A stretch of DNA of 64,000 nucleotides from Photobacterium indicum (GCF_003026215.1 NZ_PYOC01000018.1:1-64000), one strand, 5' to 3'; positions 27,974 through 37,941 are shown, counted from the first letter of the stretch. Made by a program: numbers and translations. The notes: generated by a model from the letters alone, not told the origin.

Positions 27974-28053
27974 TGTTAACCTTATTCTTTTATAACTGCT
28001 CAGCTCAACGCTATCTTGCTGTTGAGCAAAATAGCGTTAAGAGAATAATCACT

Positions 28054-28563
28054 TTATTTTACTGCAGTGATAACTTTATTAGATAAGTCATCTTTAGGAT
28101 CTGCAAACAATACAGCTTGTGCATCAACCACAATATCGTAGCCTTCTTTCTTCGCTACAGTTTGGATTGCTGTACGAATTTTCATCACTAATTTCTGCTC
28201 TTCTTCTTGACCACGACGTCGCTGGTCTTCTTGAAGTGCTTTAGCCTTTAGCTTGTAAGTAGAATCAAGAGATGCTAATTCACGCTGAATCTTAGTACGA
28301 TCAGTTGAGCTCATTAACTCACCATCACGCTTCATTTTCTCGACCTTCGTTTTCATGCGGTTTTCAATGCCGCGAAGCTCATCAATACGATCTTTGAACT
28401 CTTTACGTAGCTTTTCAGACACATTGTAACGCTTAGCTAACTGAGCCATTGCTTGACCCGTTGCAACATAACCCACTTTTTGTGCCGCTTCAGCAGCTTG
28501 CGCATACATTGAAGATGATAAAATAACTAAACTTAAACTTGCTGCTTTAATCCACTGTTTCAA
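28054..28563 (-). CDS. skp: Periplasmic chaperone Skp (OmpH)
   Basis: Trimeric holdase that escorts unfolded outer-membrane proteins to BamA. The start is a TTG at 28563 with GAGGAG 7-9 nt upstream; it gives 169 aa beginning MKQWIKAASLSLVIL, a clean signal peptide cut after MYAQA. Upstream ATGs in the same frame lie inside bamA and would destroy the signal peptide. The mature protein is basic with a long helical coiled-coil region (about 50-120, rich in K/E/R), the tentacles of the Skp 'jellyfish'. It follows bamA by 19 nt. Confidence 0.93.
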   Translation of the reverse strand: MKQWIKAASLSLVILSSSMYAQAAEAAQKVGYVATGQAMAQLAKRYNVSEKLRKEFKDRIDELRGIENRMKTKVEKMKRDGELMSSTDRTKIQRELASLDSTYKLKAKALQEDQRRRGQEEEQKLVMKIRTAIQTVAKKEGYDIVVDAQAVLFADPKDDLSNKVITAVK

Positions 28564-28582
28564 AAGACTTCTCCTCAAAAAA

Positions 28583-31000
28583 TTAGAATGTTCGTCCAAT
28601 GGTGAATGTGAAGAATTCTTCATCATCACCGTCGTATTTCTTGATCGGACGAGCAATCGAGAATACCAATGGGCCCATAGGTGACATCCACTGTAAAGCA
28701 GCACCGTATGACGCACGAATTAATCCCATATCGGAATAATCTTCAAGATATTTACCGTCAGTATCTTTCAAATCATATTCCGTATCCCACACTGTACCAG
28801 CATCAATAAATAGACTAGTACGGATCTGGTTACGAATTTCATCTGATGCAAACGGGGTTGGAACAATAAGCTCCATACTTGCTAATGCCACGGCGTTACC
28901 ACCAGCTGCATCATCAGTACCGATAGCACAATTGTTGTTCCCTGATGGACCACCAGTCGGACAACCTTGTACATAAACAGCTTTAGGGCCAACAGTATTA
29001 GAACGGAAACCACGTAGCGTAGTAAAACCACCCGCGTAGAAGTTTTCGTAGAATGGCAGTAATTGATCACTTCCATTGTCTGTTGTGCCATAACCATTAC
29101 CGTAACCTAAGCGACCACGAAGTAATAAACTGAAATCATGCCCGTCGTTTAACGGGAAATATTGGCGAACATCGTACTGCGTTTTGAAATACTGAGCATC
29201 AGAGCCCGGAATTGTCATACGGAATGATGCACGTTGGTGATTACCCGCCGTAGGGAAGTAACCACGGTTCAAGTTGTTACGAGTCCATGAAACCGACCAA
29301 TCAAAGTCATCCAGTTCGATCACATTTTGACCTCGGTCGAAGCCATGAATCTTTTTGAATTTTTCAATCTGGTAATATTCTTGGGTATTCGAAATCTTGT
29401 TATGATCGTACCCAAGGCCAAATTCGAAGAAGTTTAATTCATCAAACGGGAAGCCCCATGTCAAACTTGTACCATAACTTTGGTTGGTATAGTCCGAGAT
29501 GTTTGCATCCGATGCTTCAAACTCGTTGTAGTAAATTTTACCACCTAAGCTGATACCATCGATCGTGAAATAAGGGTCACGGTATTCTAAGCTGACATTC
29601 TTTTGGTAATCATTCATCATCGCATTGATGCCAAAACGGTTACCGGTACCTAAGAAGTTATCTTGCTGAATACCCGCTTGGAAGCTGATACCTGATTCAG
29701 TACCATAACCAACCCCGAAATTAATGCTACCAGCATTAGCCTCTTTCACTACATATTTGATATCGACTTCATCGTCAGAACCCGGTACACGAACGGTTTG
29801 TACATCGACGGTTTCAAAGAAGCCAGTTCGATTCAAACGACTCTTACCGCTTTCAACAGATTTCGAGTTCAGCCAACTACCTTCCATTTGACGCATCTCT
29901 CGGCGCAACACTTCATCTTTCGTCGATGTGTTACCAGAGAACTGGATATTACGCACATAAATACGCTTGCCAGATTCAACGTTTACAAGCAGTGAGACTT
30001 CATTTTTATCGTCATCAAAATCAGGAATGGTCGTTACCTGCGGGTACGCATAACCAGATTCACCTAATGTTCGCTTAACGGCTTCTTCAAGTGCCGTCAC
30101 TTGTGCACCGTTATAGATATCACCAGTGTTGATCGTAACAAGCTCGTTTAGGTCATTATTCTCTTTCGATAAGTCACCACGGAACGTTACATCTTTCACT
30201 TGATACTGCTCGCCCTCATCAATTTTAAGCGTGATATACACACCCTTTTTATCTGGAGAGATTGAGACTTGAGTTGAGTCTAACTTGTATTTCAAGTAAC
30301 CATTATTCAAGTATTGCGAGCGTAATATTTCTAAATCACCAGCGAGCACTTGCTTTTGATATTTTTCATCAGCAAGGAAGTTCCACCATGGAATATCAGC
30401 CTTCAAGTTAAATTTACTGCTCAGCTCTGCATCAGTAAAAACGTCATTTCCAATGAAGTTGATTTGCTGAATTTTTGCCGATACACCTTCAGTGAAGACA
30501 AACTTAAGATCCGCACGGTTTCGAGGCAATGGCGTAACAACAGCTTGTACGCTGGCGTTATATTTACCTACACTATAGTAAAAGTCTTCTAGTCCTTTTT
30601 CTATTTTACTGAGTGTCGTACGATCAAGTGCTTCACCAATACGCAGATTCGATGAATCTAGATTATCAGTAAGTTGCTCTTCCTTGATCGCCTTGTTTCC
30701 CGAAAATGTTATATTGGCAATTGTCGGACGCTCAAGCACTTTGACAACCAGTGCATCACCATCACGAAATACTTTAATATCTTCGAAGTTACCGGAAGCA
30801 AAAAGAGCCTGAATAATTTCCGCTACATCACGGTCATCAACATTATCGCCTACACGTACTGGCATTTTTAACAATGCAGCCCCCATAGTGACACGTTGAA
30901 GCCCTTCAAAACGAATATCGTCAACTACAAATTGTTCCGCGCTCTGCGCAACACTGCTACCGAGTAAGAGTGATGCGATCAACAGTTTTTTTATCGCCAT
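28583..31000 (-). CDS. bamA: Outer membrane protein assembly factor BamA
   Basis: Core of the BAM complex, 805 aa. A signal peptide (MAIKKLLIASLLLGSSVAQSA) is followed by five POTRA domains (about 22-420; e.g. FVVDDIRFEGLQRV, YVRNIQFSGNTSTKDEVLRREMRQ) and a 16-strand Omp85 barrel ending in Phe (FTFTIGRTF). The conserved loop-6 VRGF motif appears as TLRGFRSN. It lies in the rseP-bamA-skp-lpxD order of envelope-biogenesis genes; E. coli counterparts respond to sigma E, but no sigma E promoter was looked for exhaustively here. Confidence 0.97.
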   Translation of the reverse strand: MAIKKLLIASLLLGSSVAQSAEQFVVDDIRFEGLQRVTMGAALLKMPVRVGDNVDDRDVAEIIQALFASGNFEDIKVFRDGDALVVKVLERPTIANITFSGNKAIKEEQLTDNLDSSNLRIGEALDRTTLSKIEKGLEDFYYSVGKYNASVQAVVTPLPRNRADLKFVFTEGVSAKIQQINFIGNDVFTDAELSSKFNLKADIPWWNFLADEKYQKQVLAGDLEILRSQYLNNGYLKYKLDSTQVSISPDKKGVYITLKIDEGEQYQVKDVTFRGDLSKENNDLNELVTINTGDIYNGAQVTALEEAVKRTLGESGYAYPQVTTIPDFDDDKNEVSLLVNVESGKRIYVRNIQFSGNTSTKDEVLRREMRQMEGSWLNSKSVESGKSRLNRTGFFETVDVQTVRVPGSDDEVDIKYVVKEANAGSINFGVGYGTESGISFQAGIQQDNFLGTGNRFGINAMMNDYQKNVSLEYRDPYFTIDGISLGGKIYYNEFEASDANISDYTNQSYGTSLTWGFPFDELNFFEFGLGYDHNKISNTQEYYQIEKFKKIHGFDRGQNVIELDDFDWSVSWTRNNLNRGYFPTAGNHQRASFRMTIPGSDAQYFKTQYDVRQYFPLNDGHDFSLLLRGRLGYGNGYGTTDNGSDQLLPFYENFYAGGFTTLRGFRSNTVGPKAVYVQGCPTGGPSGNNNCAIGTDDAAGGNAVALASMELIVPTPFASDEIRNQIRTSLFIDAGTVWDTEYDLKDTDGKYLEDYSDMGLIRASYGAALQWMSPMGPLVFSIARPIKKYDGDDEEFFTFTIGRTF

Positions 31001-31036
31001 TACTGTTCTAATTATTCCTTGCTAAAAACGCACTTA

Positions 31037-32398
31037 TTAAAGGCGGGTAAAATCATTGAATAGCGCTACGGCCATTAATGCAACCAAAATGGCAGATCCC
31101 ACTCTATAGCCAAGATCCTGAACACGCTCAGAAACGGGACGACGGGTTACAGCTTCAATGGCAAAATACATTAAATGTCCACCATCAAGTACCGGAAGCG
31201 GTAACAAGTTAACTATCCCTAAGTTCACACTAATCAGAGCTAAAAATCCAAGGAAATACACCAAACCGTAATCGGCGGTCATTCCAGCCCCTTTCGCTAT
31301 GGATATTGGGCCACTTAGATTTTTAAGCGCCACATCTCCAGTTACCAACTTTGTCACCATGTCAAAGGTCAACGTCACCAACTGCCATGTTTTTTCTGTT
31401 GCTTTTCCTACTGCTTCTATAGGACCAAACTGAAGGTTAATACGGTATGACTCGGGCCAAGCTTCCACTTCTGGCGCAAAACCTGCGTATCCAATTAACT
31501 CATCATTTGCCAATTTTTTTGATTTCGGTGTCAAAGTCACCGAAACACGCTGCCCTTCACGCTCTAATTCAAACAACAGTGCTTGTTCAGGGTGCGATCG
31601 AACAGCATCAACAACCTCTTTCCATTGTGAGATCGGGGTATTATCGATCGCCACAATTTTATCATTTAACCTGAATCCAGCATCAATTGCTGCTCCACCG
31701 TCAACAAGTTGTGAGATGGAAAGGGTTATTGCAGGTGAATAGGGTGTAATACCGAGTGTTGTTAGAACACGCTCACTTTCAGGGTCAAATGACCAAGAAC
31801 TTAGGTTTAAAGTGCGCTGAACCTCATAGTCATTATTAGGTTCAGTGACTGTAATAACCATTTCTTTATCACCGATATGAGAAATCATCGCCATATTAGC
31901 GGATTCCCAATCAGCGGTTTTGATTCCTGAAATAGATTTTAGTTCCATTCCAGAGCTAATTCCTGCTTCCGCCGCTATCGATTGCGGAGCGACTTCACCA
32001 ATTATGGGACGAACAGCAGGAATTCCAATCAGATAAACGACCCAATAAGCAAAGATAGCAAACATAAAGTTCGCCATTGGTCCAGCAGCAACAATCGCAC
32101 TACGTTGCCATAGTGGTTTATTATTGAAAGCCATATGTTTTTTATCAGCTGGTACGTCATCAACACGCTCATCGAGCATTTTAACGTAACCACCCAGTGG
32201 AATCATGGCCAGAGTATATTCTGTGCCATCTTTGCCCACTTTACGCCATAACGATTTACCAAAACCGATGGAAAAGCGTTCAACATAGACACCACAACGT
32301 CTAGCGACCCAAAAGTGACCGAATTCATGTGCTGCAATTAGAATCCCTAAAGCCAGTATAAATGACCCTAGATTCCATAAAATACTCATCATATTCAT
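31037..32398 (-). CDS. rseP: RIP metalloprotease RseP
   Basis: Site-2 intramembrane zinc protease that cleaves RseA to release sigma E. It is 453 aa with HEFGH at residues 24-28 in the first membrane helix, two tandem periplasmic PDZ domains (about 115-310), and the LDG zinc ligand motif in LLPLPVLDGGHLMYF in a later helix. The start overlaps the dxr stop by 4 nt; a second Met at residue 3 or 4 is also possible. Confidence 0.96.
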   Translation of the reverse strand: MNMMSILWNLGSFILALGILIAAHEFGHFWVARRCGVYVERFSIGFGKSLWRKVGKDGTEYTLAMIPLGGYVKMLDERVDDVPADKKHMAFNNKPLWQRSAIVAAGPMANFMFAIFAYWVVYLIGIPAVRPIIGEVAPQSIAAEAGISSGMELKSISGIKTADWESANMAMISHIGDKEMVITVTEPNNDYEVQRTLNLSSWSFDPESERVLTTLGITPYSPAITLSISQLVDGGAAIDAGFRLNDKIVAIDNTPISQWKEVVDAVRSHPEQALLFELEREGQRVSVTLTPKSKKLANDELIGYAGFAPEVEAWPESYRINLQFGPIEAVGKATEKTWQLVTLTFDMVTKLVTGDVALKNLSGPISIAKGAGMTADYGLVYFLGFLALISVNLGIVNLLPLPVLDGGHLMYFAIEAVTRRPVSERVQDLGYRVGSAILVALMAVALFNDFTRL

Positions 32399-33588
32399 GC
32401 TACCTTACGAATTATGTTGTGAGTCAAAACACGAGCTCGCATATCTAACTCAATCACACTTTCCAAATCTACTGGTGTCGTCATATCGGCAGAATTAAGA
32501 ATTTGCTCGTTTATTACTGCAATATCGGTAAAACCGATTTCATTATTTAAGAACGCCGAAACCGCTATTTCGTTCGCCGCATTCAATGCCGTTGTCGCGG
32601 CTTGACCGTCATAACATGCATCAATAGCAAGTTTCAAACAAGGATAGCGCGAGTAGTCTGGCGGCAAGAAAGTGAATTCACCAATATTACTGAAGTCTAA
32701 TGGCGCAACCCCCGCATCTACTCTATTAGGGTAGGACATTGCACACGCAATGGGCGTTTGCATATCGGGTAACCCCATCTGCGCCAATACTGAGCCATCT
32801 TTATATTGCACCATGGAGTGAATAACGGACTGTGGGTGAATAATCACTTGCAGCTGCTCTCTAGATGCATTGAACAACCACCGAGCCTCAATATATTCAA
32901 GCCCTTTGTTCATCATGGTTGCGGAATCAACTGAGATTTTTGGTCCCATAGACCAATTAGGATGTGCGATTGCCATCTGTGGCGTAACCGATGTCAATTC
33001 AGATAGTTCAGTATACCTAAATGGTCCACCAGAGCCCGTTAGCAAAATTTTACTAATGCCGTACTCTTCCAAATCACAACGCCCCATTGCACGCTGAATA
33101 TCAGCAGGTAGGCATTGGAAGATGGCATTATGCTCACTATCTACAGGCAATAGCTCAGCGCCGTATTGCTCACACGCATCAATAAACATCTGACCAGACA
33201 TTACCAATGCTTCTTTGTTCGCTAATAAAATGCGTTTACCCGCTTTCACACCAGCCATTGTCGGTAATAAACCCGCAGCACCAACTATTGCGGCCATGAC
33301 AGTGTCAACTTCATCAAGTGCCGCGACTTGGCAGAGCCCTGCTTCACCCGCTAAAACTTGGGTACTAATCTCATGCTGTTTCAGTAATGCTGACAATTCC
33401 TTCGCAGCCTGCTGAGATGCCATTGCTGCGTATTTTGGTTTCCAAACACGGCACAACTCGAGCATTTTCTGACTATTCGTACCGGCAGCTAAAGCAACAA
33501 CCTCAAACAATTGTGGGTTCTGTGCTGCAACAGCCAATGTACTACTTCCAATAGAGCCAGTAGCACCAAGAATCGTTAACTTACGCAT
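32395..33588 (-). CDS. dxr: 1-deoxy-D-xylulose 5-phosphate reductoisomerase
   Basis: Second step of the MEP isoprenoid pathway, NADPH and Mn2+/Mg2+ dependent; 397 aa. The NADPH-binding GATGSIGSSTL is at the N-terminus, ALANKEALVMSG-like LLANKEALVMSG, the metal-binding LPVDSEHNAIFQ and GSGGPFR are all present. It supplies precursors for undecaprenyl diphosphate (uppS lies upstream in the same strand). Confidence 0.97.
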   Translation of the reverse strand: MRKLTILGATGSIGSSTLAVAAQNPQLFEVVALAAGTNSQKMLELCRVWKPKYAAMASQQAAKELSALLKQHEISTQVLAGEAGLCQVAALDEVDTVMAAIVGAAGLLPTMAGVKAGKRILLANKEALVMSGQMFIDACEQYGAELLPVDSEHNAIFQCLPADIQRAMGRCDLEEYGISKILLTGSGGPFRYTELSELTSVTPQMAIAHPNWSMGPKISVDSATMMNKGLEYIEARWLFNASREQLQVIIHPQSVIHSMVQYKDGSVLAQMGLPDMQTPIACAMSYPNRVDAGVAPLDFSNIGEFTFLPPDYSRYPCLKLAIDACYDGQAATTALNAANEIAVSAFLNNEIGFTDIAVINEQILNSADMTTPVDLESVIELDMRARVLTHNIIRKVA

Positions 33589-33650
33589 AAAATCACTTAA
33601 TTCAGCTATGGAGGGCAGTTTAAGAATCGCTGCCCGCTATATGATATTGC

Positions 33651-34499
33651 TTACAGTACCCAAAGGTACAATAAAGCAAAAACAGGAAGGGCAGCCGTTA
33701 AGCTGTCAATACGATCAAGGATACCACCGTGACCAGGTAAAATATTACCACTATCTTTGATGCCAGAAACACGCTTGAACATACTTTCAACCAAATCACC
33801 TAAAACAGATGCAATCACTGTAATAATAGCAATGATGAAAAGATTGCTTAAGCTCGTAAATGGAATATCCATCAATGTCGCGCCACCCCACGTAATAAGG
33901 ATCGCTAACAATGCACCTCCAACTAAACCTTCAATGGTTTTGTTTGGGCTAACCGCAGGGGCCATTTTAGTTTTACCAAAACGTTTACCAGAGAAGTACG
34001 CACCTGTATCGGCCGACCAAACAAGAAAACAAACTAGTAACACAAGTTTTGCACCGTGGTATGGGTTTTCAGCATAATTAACTGCGCGGAGCATTAAGAT
34101 GCTCCAAAAAAATGGAATGAGTGTAAGTAACCCAAAGAAGTATTTTAGCGAAGAAGATGTAGACCAAAGTTTTACGCTGGATGGATATGTTATTGCTAAG
34201 GTAGATGCAATTAACCACCAAATTCCACCAACAAACAATATGCCATGGTGCGACTCAGCCAGTGTTGATAATGCAGTTACATCGAAAGGTATTACCACTA
34301 AGCTTAAGCCTAGGGCTATCGTAGGTACGACCATCGCAACGAGGCGCGATTTAGCATCAACAAACTGTGTCCATTCCCAAAAACCAATCAACGTAATCGC
34401 AGCAAGAGCAATGACGAAAAAAGGAAATGGTAGTAAAAATATCCCAGCAATCACTAAAGGCGCGAGGATTAGTGCAGTAATAATTCGTTGCTTTAACAA
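33651..34499 (-). CDS. cdsA: Phosphatidate cytidylyltransferase
   Basis: Inner-membrane enzyme making CDP-diacylglycerol from phosphatidate and CTP; 282 aa with about eight hydrophobic segments. The CDP-alcohol family signature is in the last third: DSGNILPGHGGILDRIDSL. WSADTGAYFSGKRFGKTKMAP and SPNKTIEGLVGG are conserved. It lies between uppS and dxr as in E. coli. Confidence 0.95.
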   Translation of the reverse strand: MLKQRIITALILAPLVIAGIFLLPFPFFVIALAAITLIGFWEWTQFVDAKSRLVAMVVPTIALGLSLVVIPFDVTALSTLAESHHGILFVGGIWWLIASTLAITYPSSVKLWSTSSSLKYFFGLLTLIPFFWSILMLRAVNYAENPYHGAKLVLLVCFLVWSADTGAYFSGKRFGKTKMAPAVSPNKTIEGLVGGALLAILITWGGATLMDIPFTSLSNLFIIAIITVIASVLGDLVESMFKRVSGIKDSGNILPGHGGILDRIDSLTAALPVFALLYLWVL

Positions 34500-34611
34500 G
34501 CGGCGTCCTCTCGATTGTTATTTATTTTCATTATTCAGACCAAATATCACGATTTTAATGTTGTGACGATAATCAATGCGTTTTCTTAAAAACGCATCTC
34601 TTGAATAATAT

Positions 34612-35376
34612 TTATTCTTGTATTAAAGCTTTAATCTGTTCACCCGTGCAACCAAAACGGCGTTCGCGGTTAACATACCATGCTATAGCGTTAGCAAAGC
34701 TTTCTTCATCAAAATCAGGCCAGTGCTGCTCTGTGAAGTATAATTCGGCATAAGCCGCCTGCCACAGCATAAAATTACTAATACGGCATTCACCACTCGT
34801 ACGGATCATTAAATCCACATCAGGTAAATCAGCAGTCGACATGCCTGCAGACAACATATCCTCAGTAATATCTGAAGCAGTTAAACCTTGTTCAGCAATT
34901 TGAACGGCCAATTTTTTCGTTGCTTGCAAGATATCCCATTGTCCACCGTAATTGGCAGCAATATTCAAGACTAACCCAGTATTGTTAGCTGTTAACGCTT
35001 CTGAGCTTGCTATTTTTCGTTGAAGTCGATCACTAAAGCCACTTTTGTCACCGATAATACGTAACTGGATATTATTTTTATGAAGACGTTTAACTTCACG
35101 AGTCAGTACAGTCATAAACAGTTCCATTAATAATGAAACCTCGTCTTCAGGGCGACGCCAGTTTTCGCTACTAAAAGCAAATAATGTCAAAACCTTAACG
35201 CCAAGACGGTTAGCCGTCGAGACACTTTTACGCACGGCTTCAACGCCAGCCTTATGGCCAAACACTCGAGCCTTTCCTTTTGCCTTCGCCCACCGACCAT
35301 TTCCATCCATAATGACGGCAACATGCTTCGGTAAACATTCAGCAGAAAGTTCAGTTTCGATGGTACGCTCTGCCAT
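34612..35376 (-). CDS. uppS: Undecaprenyl diphosphate synthase
   Basis: Cis-prenyltransferase producing the C55 lipid carrier for peptidoglycan and O-antigen; 254 aa. The N-terminal VAVIMDGNGRWAKAKG holds the catalytic Asp and the diphosphate-binding region; FAFSSENWRRP and the C-terminal DLMIRTSGECRISNFMLWQAAYAE complete the active site. It is separated from frr by a terminator and so probably has its own promoter. A perfect hairpin ATGCGTTTT/AAAACGCAT lies at 34576-34596 in the gap to cdsA, without a U-tract. Confidence 0.96.
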   Translation of the reverse strand: MAERTIETELSAECLPKHVAVIMDGNGRWAKAKGKARVFGHKAGVEAVRKSVSTANRLGVKVLTLFAFSSENWRRPEDEVSLLMELFMTVLTREVKRLHKNNIQLRIIGDKSGFSDRLQRKIASSEALTANNTGLVLNIAANYGGQWDILQATKKLAVQIAEQGLTASDITEDMLSAGMSTADLPDVDLMIRTSGECRISNFMLWQAAYAELYFTEQHWPDFDEESFANAIAWYVNRERRFGCTGEQIKALIQE

Positions 35377-35387
35377 GTTTCTCCCTC

Positions 35388-35417
35388 AAAAAAAAACGCT
35401 GTGCTGTACGCACAGCG
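35388..35417 (-). terminator. Terminator after frr
   Basis: Minus-strand stem CGCTGTGC / GCACAGCG with loop GTACA followed by eight or more T residues. It separates the rpsB-tsf-pyrH-frr group from uppS and downstream genes. Confidence 0.88.
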
Positions 35418-35461
35418 CTTCAAATATCATAAAGCTAAATCATATTGGAAAGACAAGTGTC

Positions 35462-36019
35462 TTAAACTTCCATTAACTCTTTTTCTTTTACTTCAAGAAC
35501 AGCTTCAATATTCTTAACAGCAACATCTGTCAGCTTCTGAATTTCATCTTGTGCACGACGATCATCATCTTCAGAGATTTCTTTGTCTTTTAGCAATGCT
35601 TTTAAGTCTGCATTCGCATCACGACGGATGTTACGAATAGCCACACGACCTTGCTCTGCTTCTTTACGTACAATCTTAACAAGATCACGACGACGCTCTT
35701 CCGTTAACGGAGGCAATGGTACACGAATTACGGTACCTGCAGACATTGGGTTTAGCCCCAAATCTGACATCATGATAGCTTTTTCGATTTTTGGCGTTAG
35801 CTCTCGGTCAAAAACCGTAATCGCCAACGTACGTGAATCTTCAGCAACAACATTTGCAAGCTGCTTAAGTGGTGTATTCGCACCGTAGTATTCTACGTAA
35901 ATGGTATCAAGTAGACTTGGATGCGCACGACCAGTACGGATCTTAACAAGTTGGTTTTTTAGCGCATCAACGCTTTTTCCCATACGCTCTTGCGCATCAT
36001 TTTGAATTTCATTAATCAC
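35462..36019 (-). CDS. frr: Ribosome recycling factor
   Basis: RRF splits post-termination ribosomes with EF-G; 185 aa, the standard length. It shows the tRNA-like three-helix bundle sequence (KNQLVKIRTGRAHPSLLD, AITVFDRELTPKIEKAI, IRVPLPPLTEERRRDLVK). It follows pyrH in the conserved rpsB-tsf-pyrH-frr order. Confidence 0.97.
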   Translation of the reverse strand: MINEIQNDAQERMGKSVDALKNQLVKIRTGRAHPSLLDTIYVEYYGANTPLKQLANVVAEDSRTLAITVFDRELTPKIEKAIMMSDLGLNPMSAGTVIRVPLPPLTEERRRDLVKIVRKEAEQGRVAIRNIRRDANADLKALLKDKEISEDDDRRAQDEIQKLTDVAVKNIEAVLEVKEKELMEV

Positions 36020-36065
36020 GATTTAGTACCCCTGCTTGGTAATGGTCAGGTTATTTAGTCACGGC

Positions 36066-36084
36066 GGAGGCCTCAAAGGCCTCC
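36066..36084 (-). other. Intergenic hairpin between pyrH and frr
   Basis: Perfect GGAGGCC / GGCCTCC stem with loop TCAAA. There is no U-tract, so it is more likely an mRNA processing or stability element than a terminator. It lies 47 nt upstream of the frr start. Confidence 0.5.
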
Positions 36085-36162
36085 ATCCTGAATTAGTCGT
36101 TTTTATCGTTAATACGTTTTAAAGCTTCACCAACGTGAAGACTCATGTTTTCACATTAACAA

Positions 36163-36885
36163 TTAAGAGATCAAAGTGCCTTCTTGCTCACCCATTACTA
36201 CGCGACGAAGAGAGCCTGGTTTAGTCATGTTAAAAACACGAATCGGCATTTTATGGTCACGAGCAAGTGTAAATGCAGCTAAGTCCATCACTTTAAGCTC
36301 TTTTTCGAGAACATCTTGGTAACCAAGCTTATCACAAAGAACCGCATCTGGGTTCTTAACTGGATCATCAGTGTAAACTCCGTCAACTTTCGTTGCTTTC
36401 AATACTACGTCAGCTTCAATTTCAATACCACGAAGGCATGCCGCTGAATCAGTAGTAAAGAACGGATTACCAGTACCAGCTGCGAAGATCACAACGCGAC
36501 CTTGACGAAGTTGGCTAATAGCTTCAGCCCAGTTGTAGCTGTCACACACACCATTTAGTGGAATTGCAGACATCACTCGAGCGTTCACATAGGCACGGTG
36601 TAATGAATCTCGCATTGCCAAACCATTCATCACAGTTGCTAGCATACCCATGTGGTCGCCCACAACTCGGTTCATACCCGCTTCAGCTAAACCAGCGCCA
36701 CGGAACAAATTACCGCCACCGATAACAAGGCCAACCTGTACACCCAGTTCAACGAGTTCTTTAACTTCTTGTGCCATACGGTCAAGAACTTTTGCATCAA
36801 TACCGAAACCTTCTGATCCCTGTAGTGCTTCACCACTTAGTTTAAGTAAAATTCGTTGATAAATTGGTTTAGGGTTTGTGGTCAT
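36163..36885 (-). CDS. pyrH: Uridylate kinase
   Basis: UMP kinase of the amino acid kinase fold, hexameric, GTP-activated and UTP-inhibited in E. coli; 240 aa. ILLKLSGEAL, VIGGGNLFRGAGLAEAGMNRVVGDHMGML and VYTDDPVKNPDA are the diagnostic stretches. It lies between tsf and frr, with the tsf terminator just upstream. Confidence 0.97.
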   Translation of the reverse strand: MTTNPKPIYQRILLKLSGEALQGSEGFGIDAKVLDRMAQEVKELVELGVQVGLVIGGGNLFRGAGLAEAGMNRVVGDHMGMLATVMNGLAMRDSLHRAYVNARVMSAIPLNGVCDSYNWAEAISQLRQGRVVIFAAGTGNPFFTTDSAACLRGIEIEADVVLKATKVDGVYTDDPVKNPDAVLCDKLGYQDVLEKELKVMDLAAFTLARDHKMPIRVFNMTKPGSLRRVVMGEQEGTLIS

Positions 36886-36931
36886 AAGTATTACCTTCCA
36901 GGCTAACTAAACTAAAGAGATATGGAGTTGT

Positions 36932-36962
36932 AAAAAGACCGCAGCCTTGGCTACGGTCTTTA
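36932..36962 (-). terminator. Terminator after tsf
   Basis: Long stem AAGACCGTAGCC / GGCTGCGGTCTT (one T-G pair) with a short AA loop and a TTTT tail on the minus strand. It lies between tsf and pyrH and probably gives partial termination. Confidence 0.85.
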
Positions 36963-36984
36963 GAGTTCTTTTTGCTGTGAAGGA

Positions 36985-37830
36985 TTAACCCTTCTGAACA
37001 GCTGCAACTTCTTCTGCGAAGCTCATTTCTTGTGCTTTCTCGATGCCTTCACCAACTTCAAAACGGATGAAGTTTGTTACTGTAGCACCTTTAGCTTTCA
37101 ACATTTGACCAACAGTTTGTGCTGGGTCCATGATGAATGCTTGACCAGTTAGAGAAACTTCGCCGGTGAATTTCTTCATGCGGCCAACAACCATTTTCTC
37201 TGCGATTTCAGCTGGCTTACCAGATTGGATAGCGATATCGATCTGGATTTGCTTTTCTTTAGCAACAACTTCTGCTGGTACATCTTCAGGAGTTACGAAC
37301 TCAGGCTTAGATGCAGCAACGTGCATAGCTACTTGCTTAATTGTTTCTTGGTCTGCATCAGATGCAACAACAACACCAATACGGTCGCCGTGACGGTAAG
37401 AACCAATTGCTGCGCCTTCGATGAACTCAACACGACGAATGCTGATGTTTTCACCGATTTTAGTTACTAGAGCAATACGCTTCTCTTCGAAAGTAGTTTG
37501 AAGTTCAGCAACTTCAGCACGACCTGCAAGAGCTGCATCTGCTACTTCATTAGCAAACGCAAGGAAGCTAGCATCTTTAGCAACGAAATCTGTTTGACAG
37601 TTAACTTCTAGAATTGCAGCAACGCCATCAACTTCTTTGATGATAATTGTGCCTTCAGCTGCGATGTTACCTGATTTTTTAGCAGCCTTAGCAGCACCGC
37701 TCTTACGCATGTTATCAATTGCTAGCTCGATGTCGCCATCTGCTTCAACAAGTGCTTTTTTACAATCCATCATGCCTGCAGCTGTACGCTCACGCAGTTC
37801 TTTAACTAGGGCAGCTGTAACTGTTGCCAT
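36985..37830 (-). CDS. tsf: Elongation factor Ts
   Basis: Guanine-nucleotide exchange factor for EF-Tu; 281 aa from MATVTAALVKELRERTAAGM. The start is 37830, with GAGG 8 nt upstream; an upstream in-frame ATG would add a stretch unlike the family. The N-terminal UBA-like domain is followed by the core with VNCQTDFVAKD (the TDFV motif that contacts EF-Tu) and the C-terminal module. Co-transcribed with rpsB. Confidence 0.97.
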   Translation of the reverse strand: MATVTAALVKELRERTAAGMMDCKKALVEADGDIELAIDNMRKSGAAKAAKKSGNIAAEGTIIIKEVDGVAAILEVNCQTDFVAKDASFLAFANEVADAALAGRAEVAELQTTFEEKRIALVTKIGENISIRRVEFIEGAAIGSYRHGDRIGVVVASDADQETIKQVAMHVAASKPEFVTPEDVPAEVVAKEKQIQIDIAIQSGKPAEIAEKMVVGRMKKFTGEVSLTGQAFIMDPAQTVGQMLKAKGATVTNFIRFEVGEGIEKAQEMSFAEEVAAVQKG

Positions 37831-37866
37831 TGTCATATCCTCGGTTTGAATTCTTGATATAAAAAT

Positions 37867-37922
37867 CAGGGGCCGAAATGGGCCCCTGTTAACCATTCTT
37901 AGTTTACACTAGGTAAACTAAG
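37867..37922 (-). promoter_or_regulatory. Paired hairpins in the rpsB-tsf intergenic region (attenuator-like)
   Basis: Two perfect inverted repeats: GTAAACTAAG with CTTAGTTTAC (37898-37922), met first by transcription, and CAGGGGCC with GGCCCCTG (37867-37888), followed by an ATTTTTAT tail. They could cause partial termination and so set the ratio of S2 to EF-Ts mRNA. Confidence 0.6.
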
Positions 37923-37941
37923 AAACTCAAAAGAGCGGCTA

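Noticed and set aside
34576..34596. Terminator between uppS and cdsA
   Set aside because: The ATGCGTTTT/AAAACGCAT hairpin has no U-tract on the transcribed strand, so it is noted only as a hairpin.
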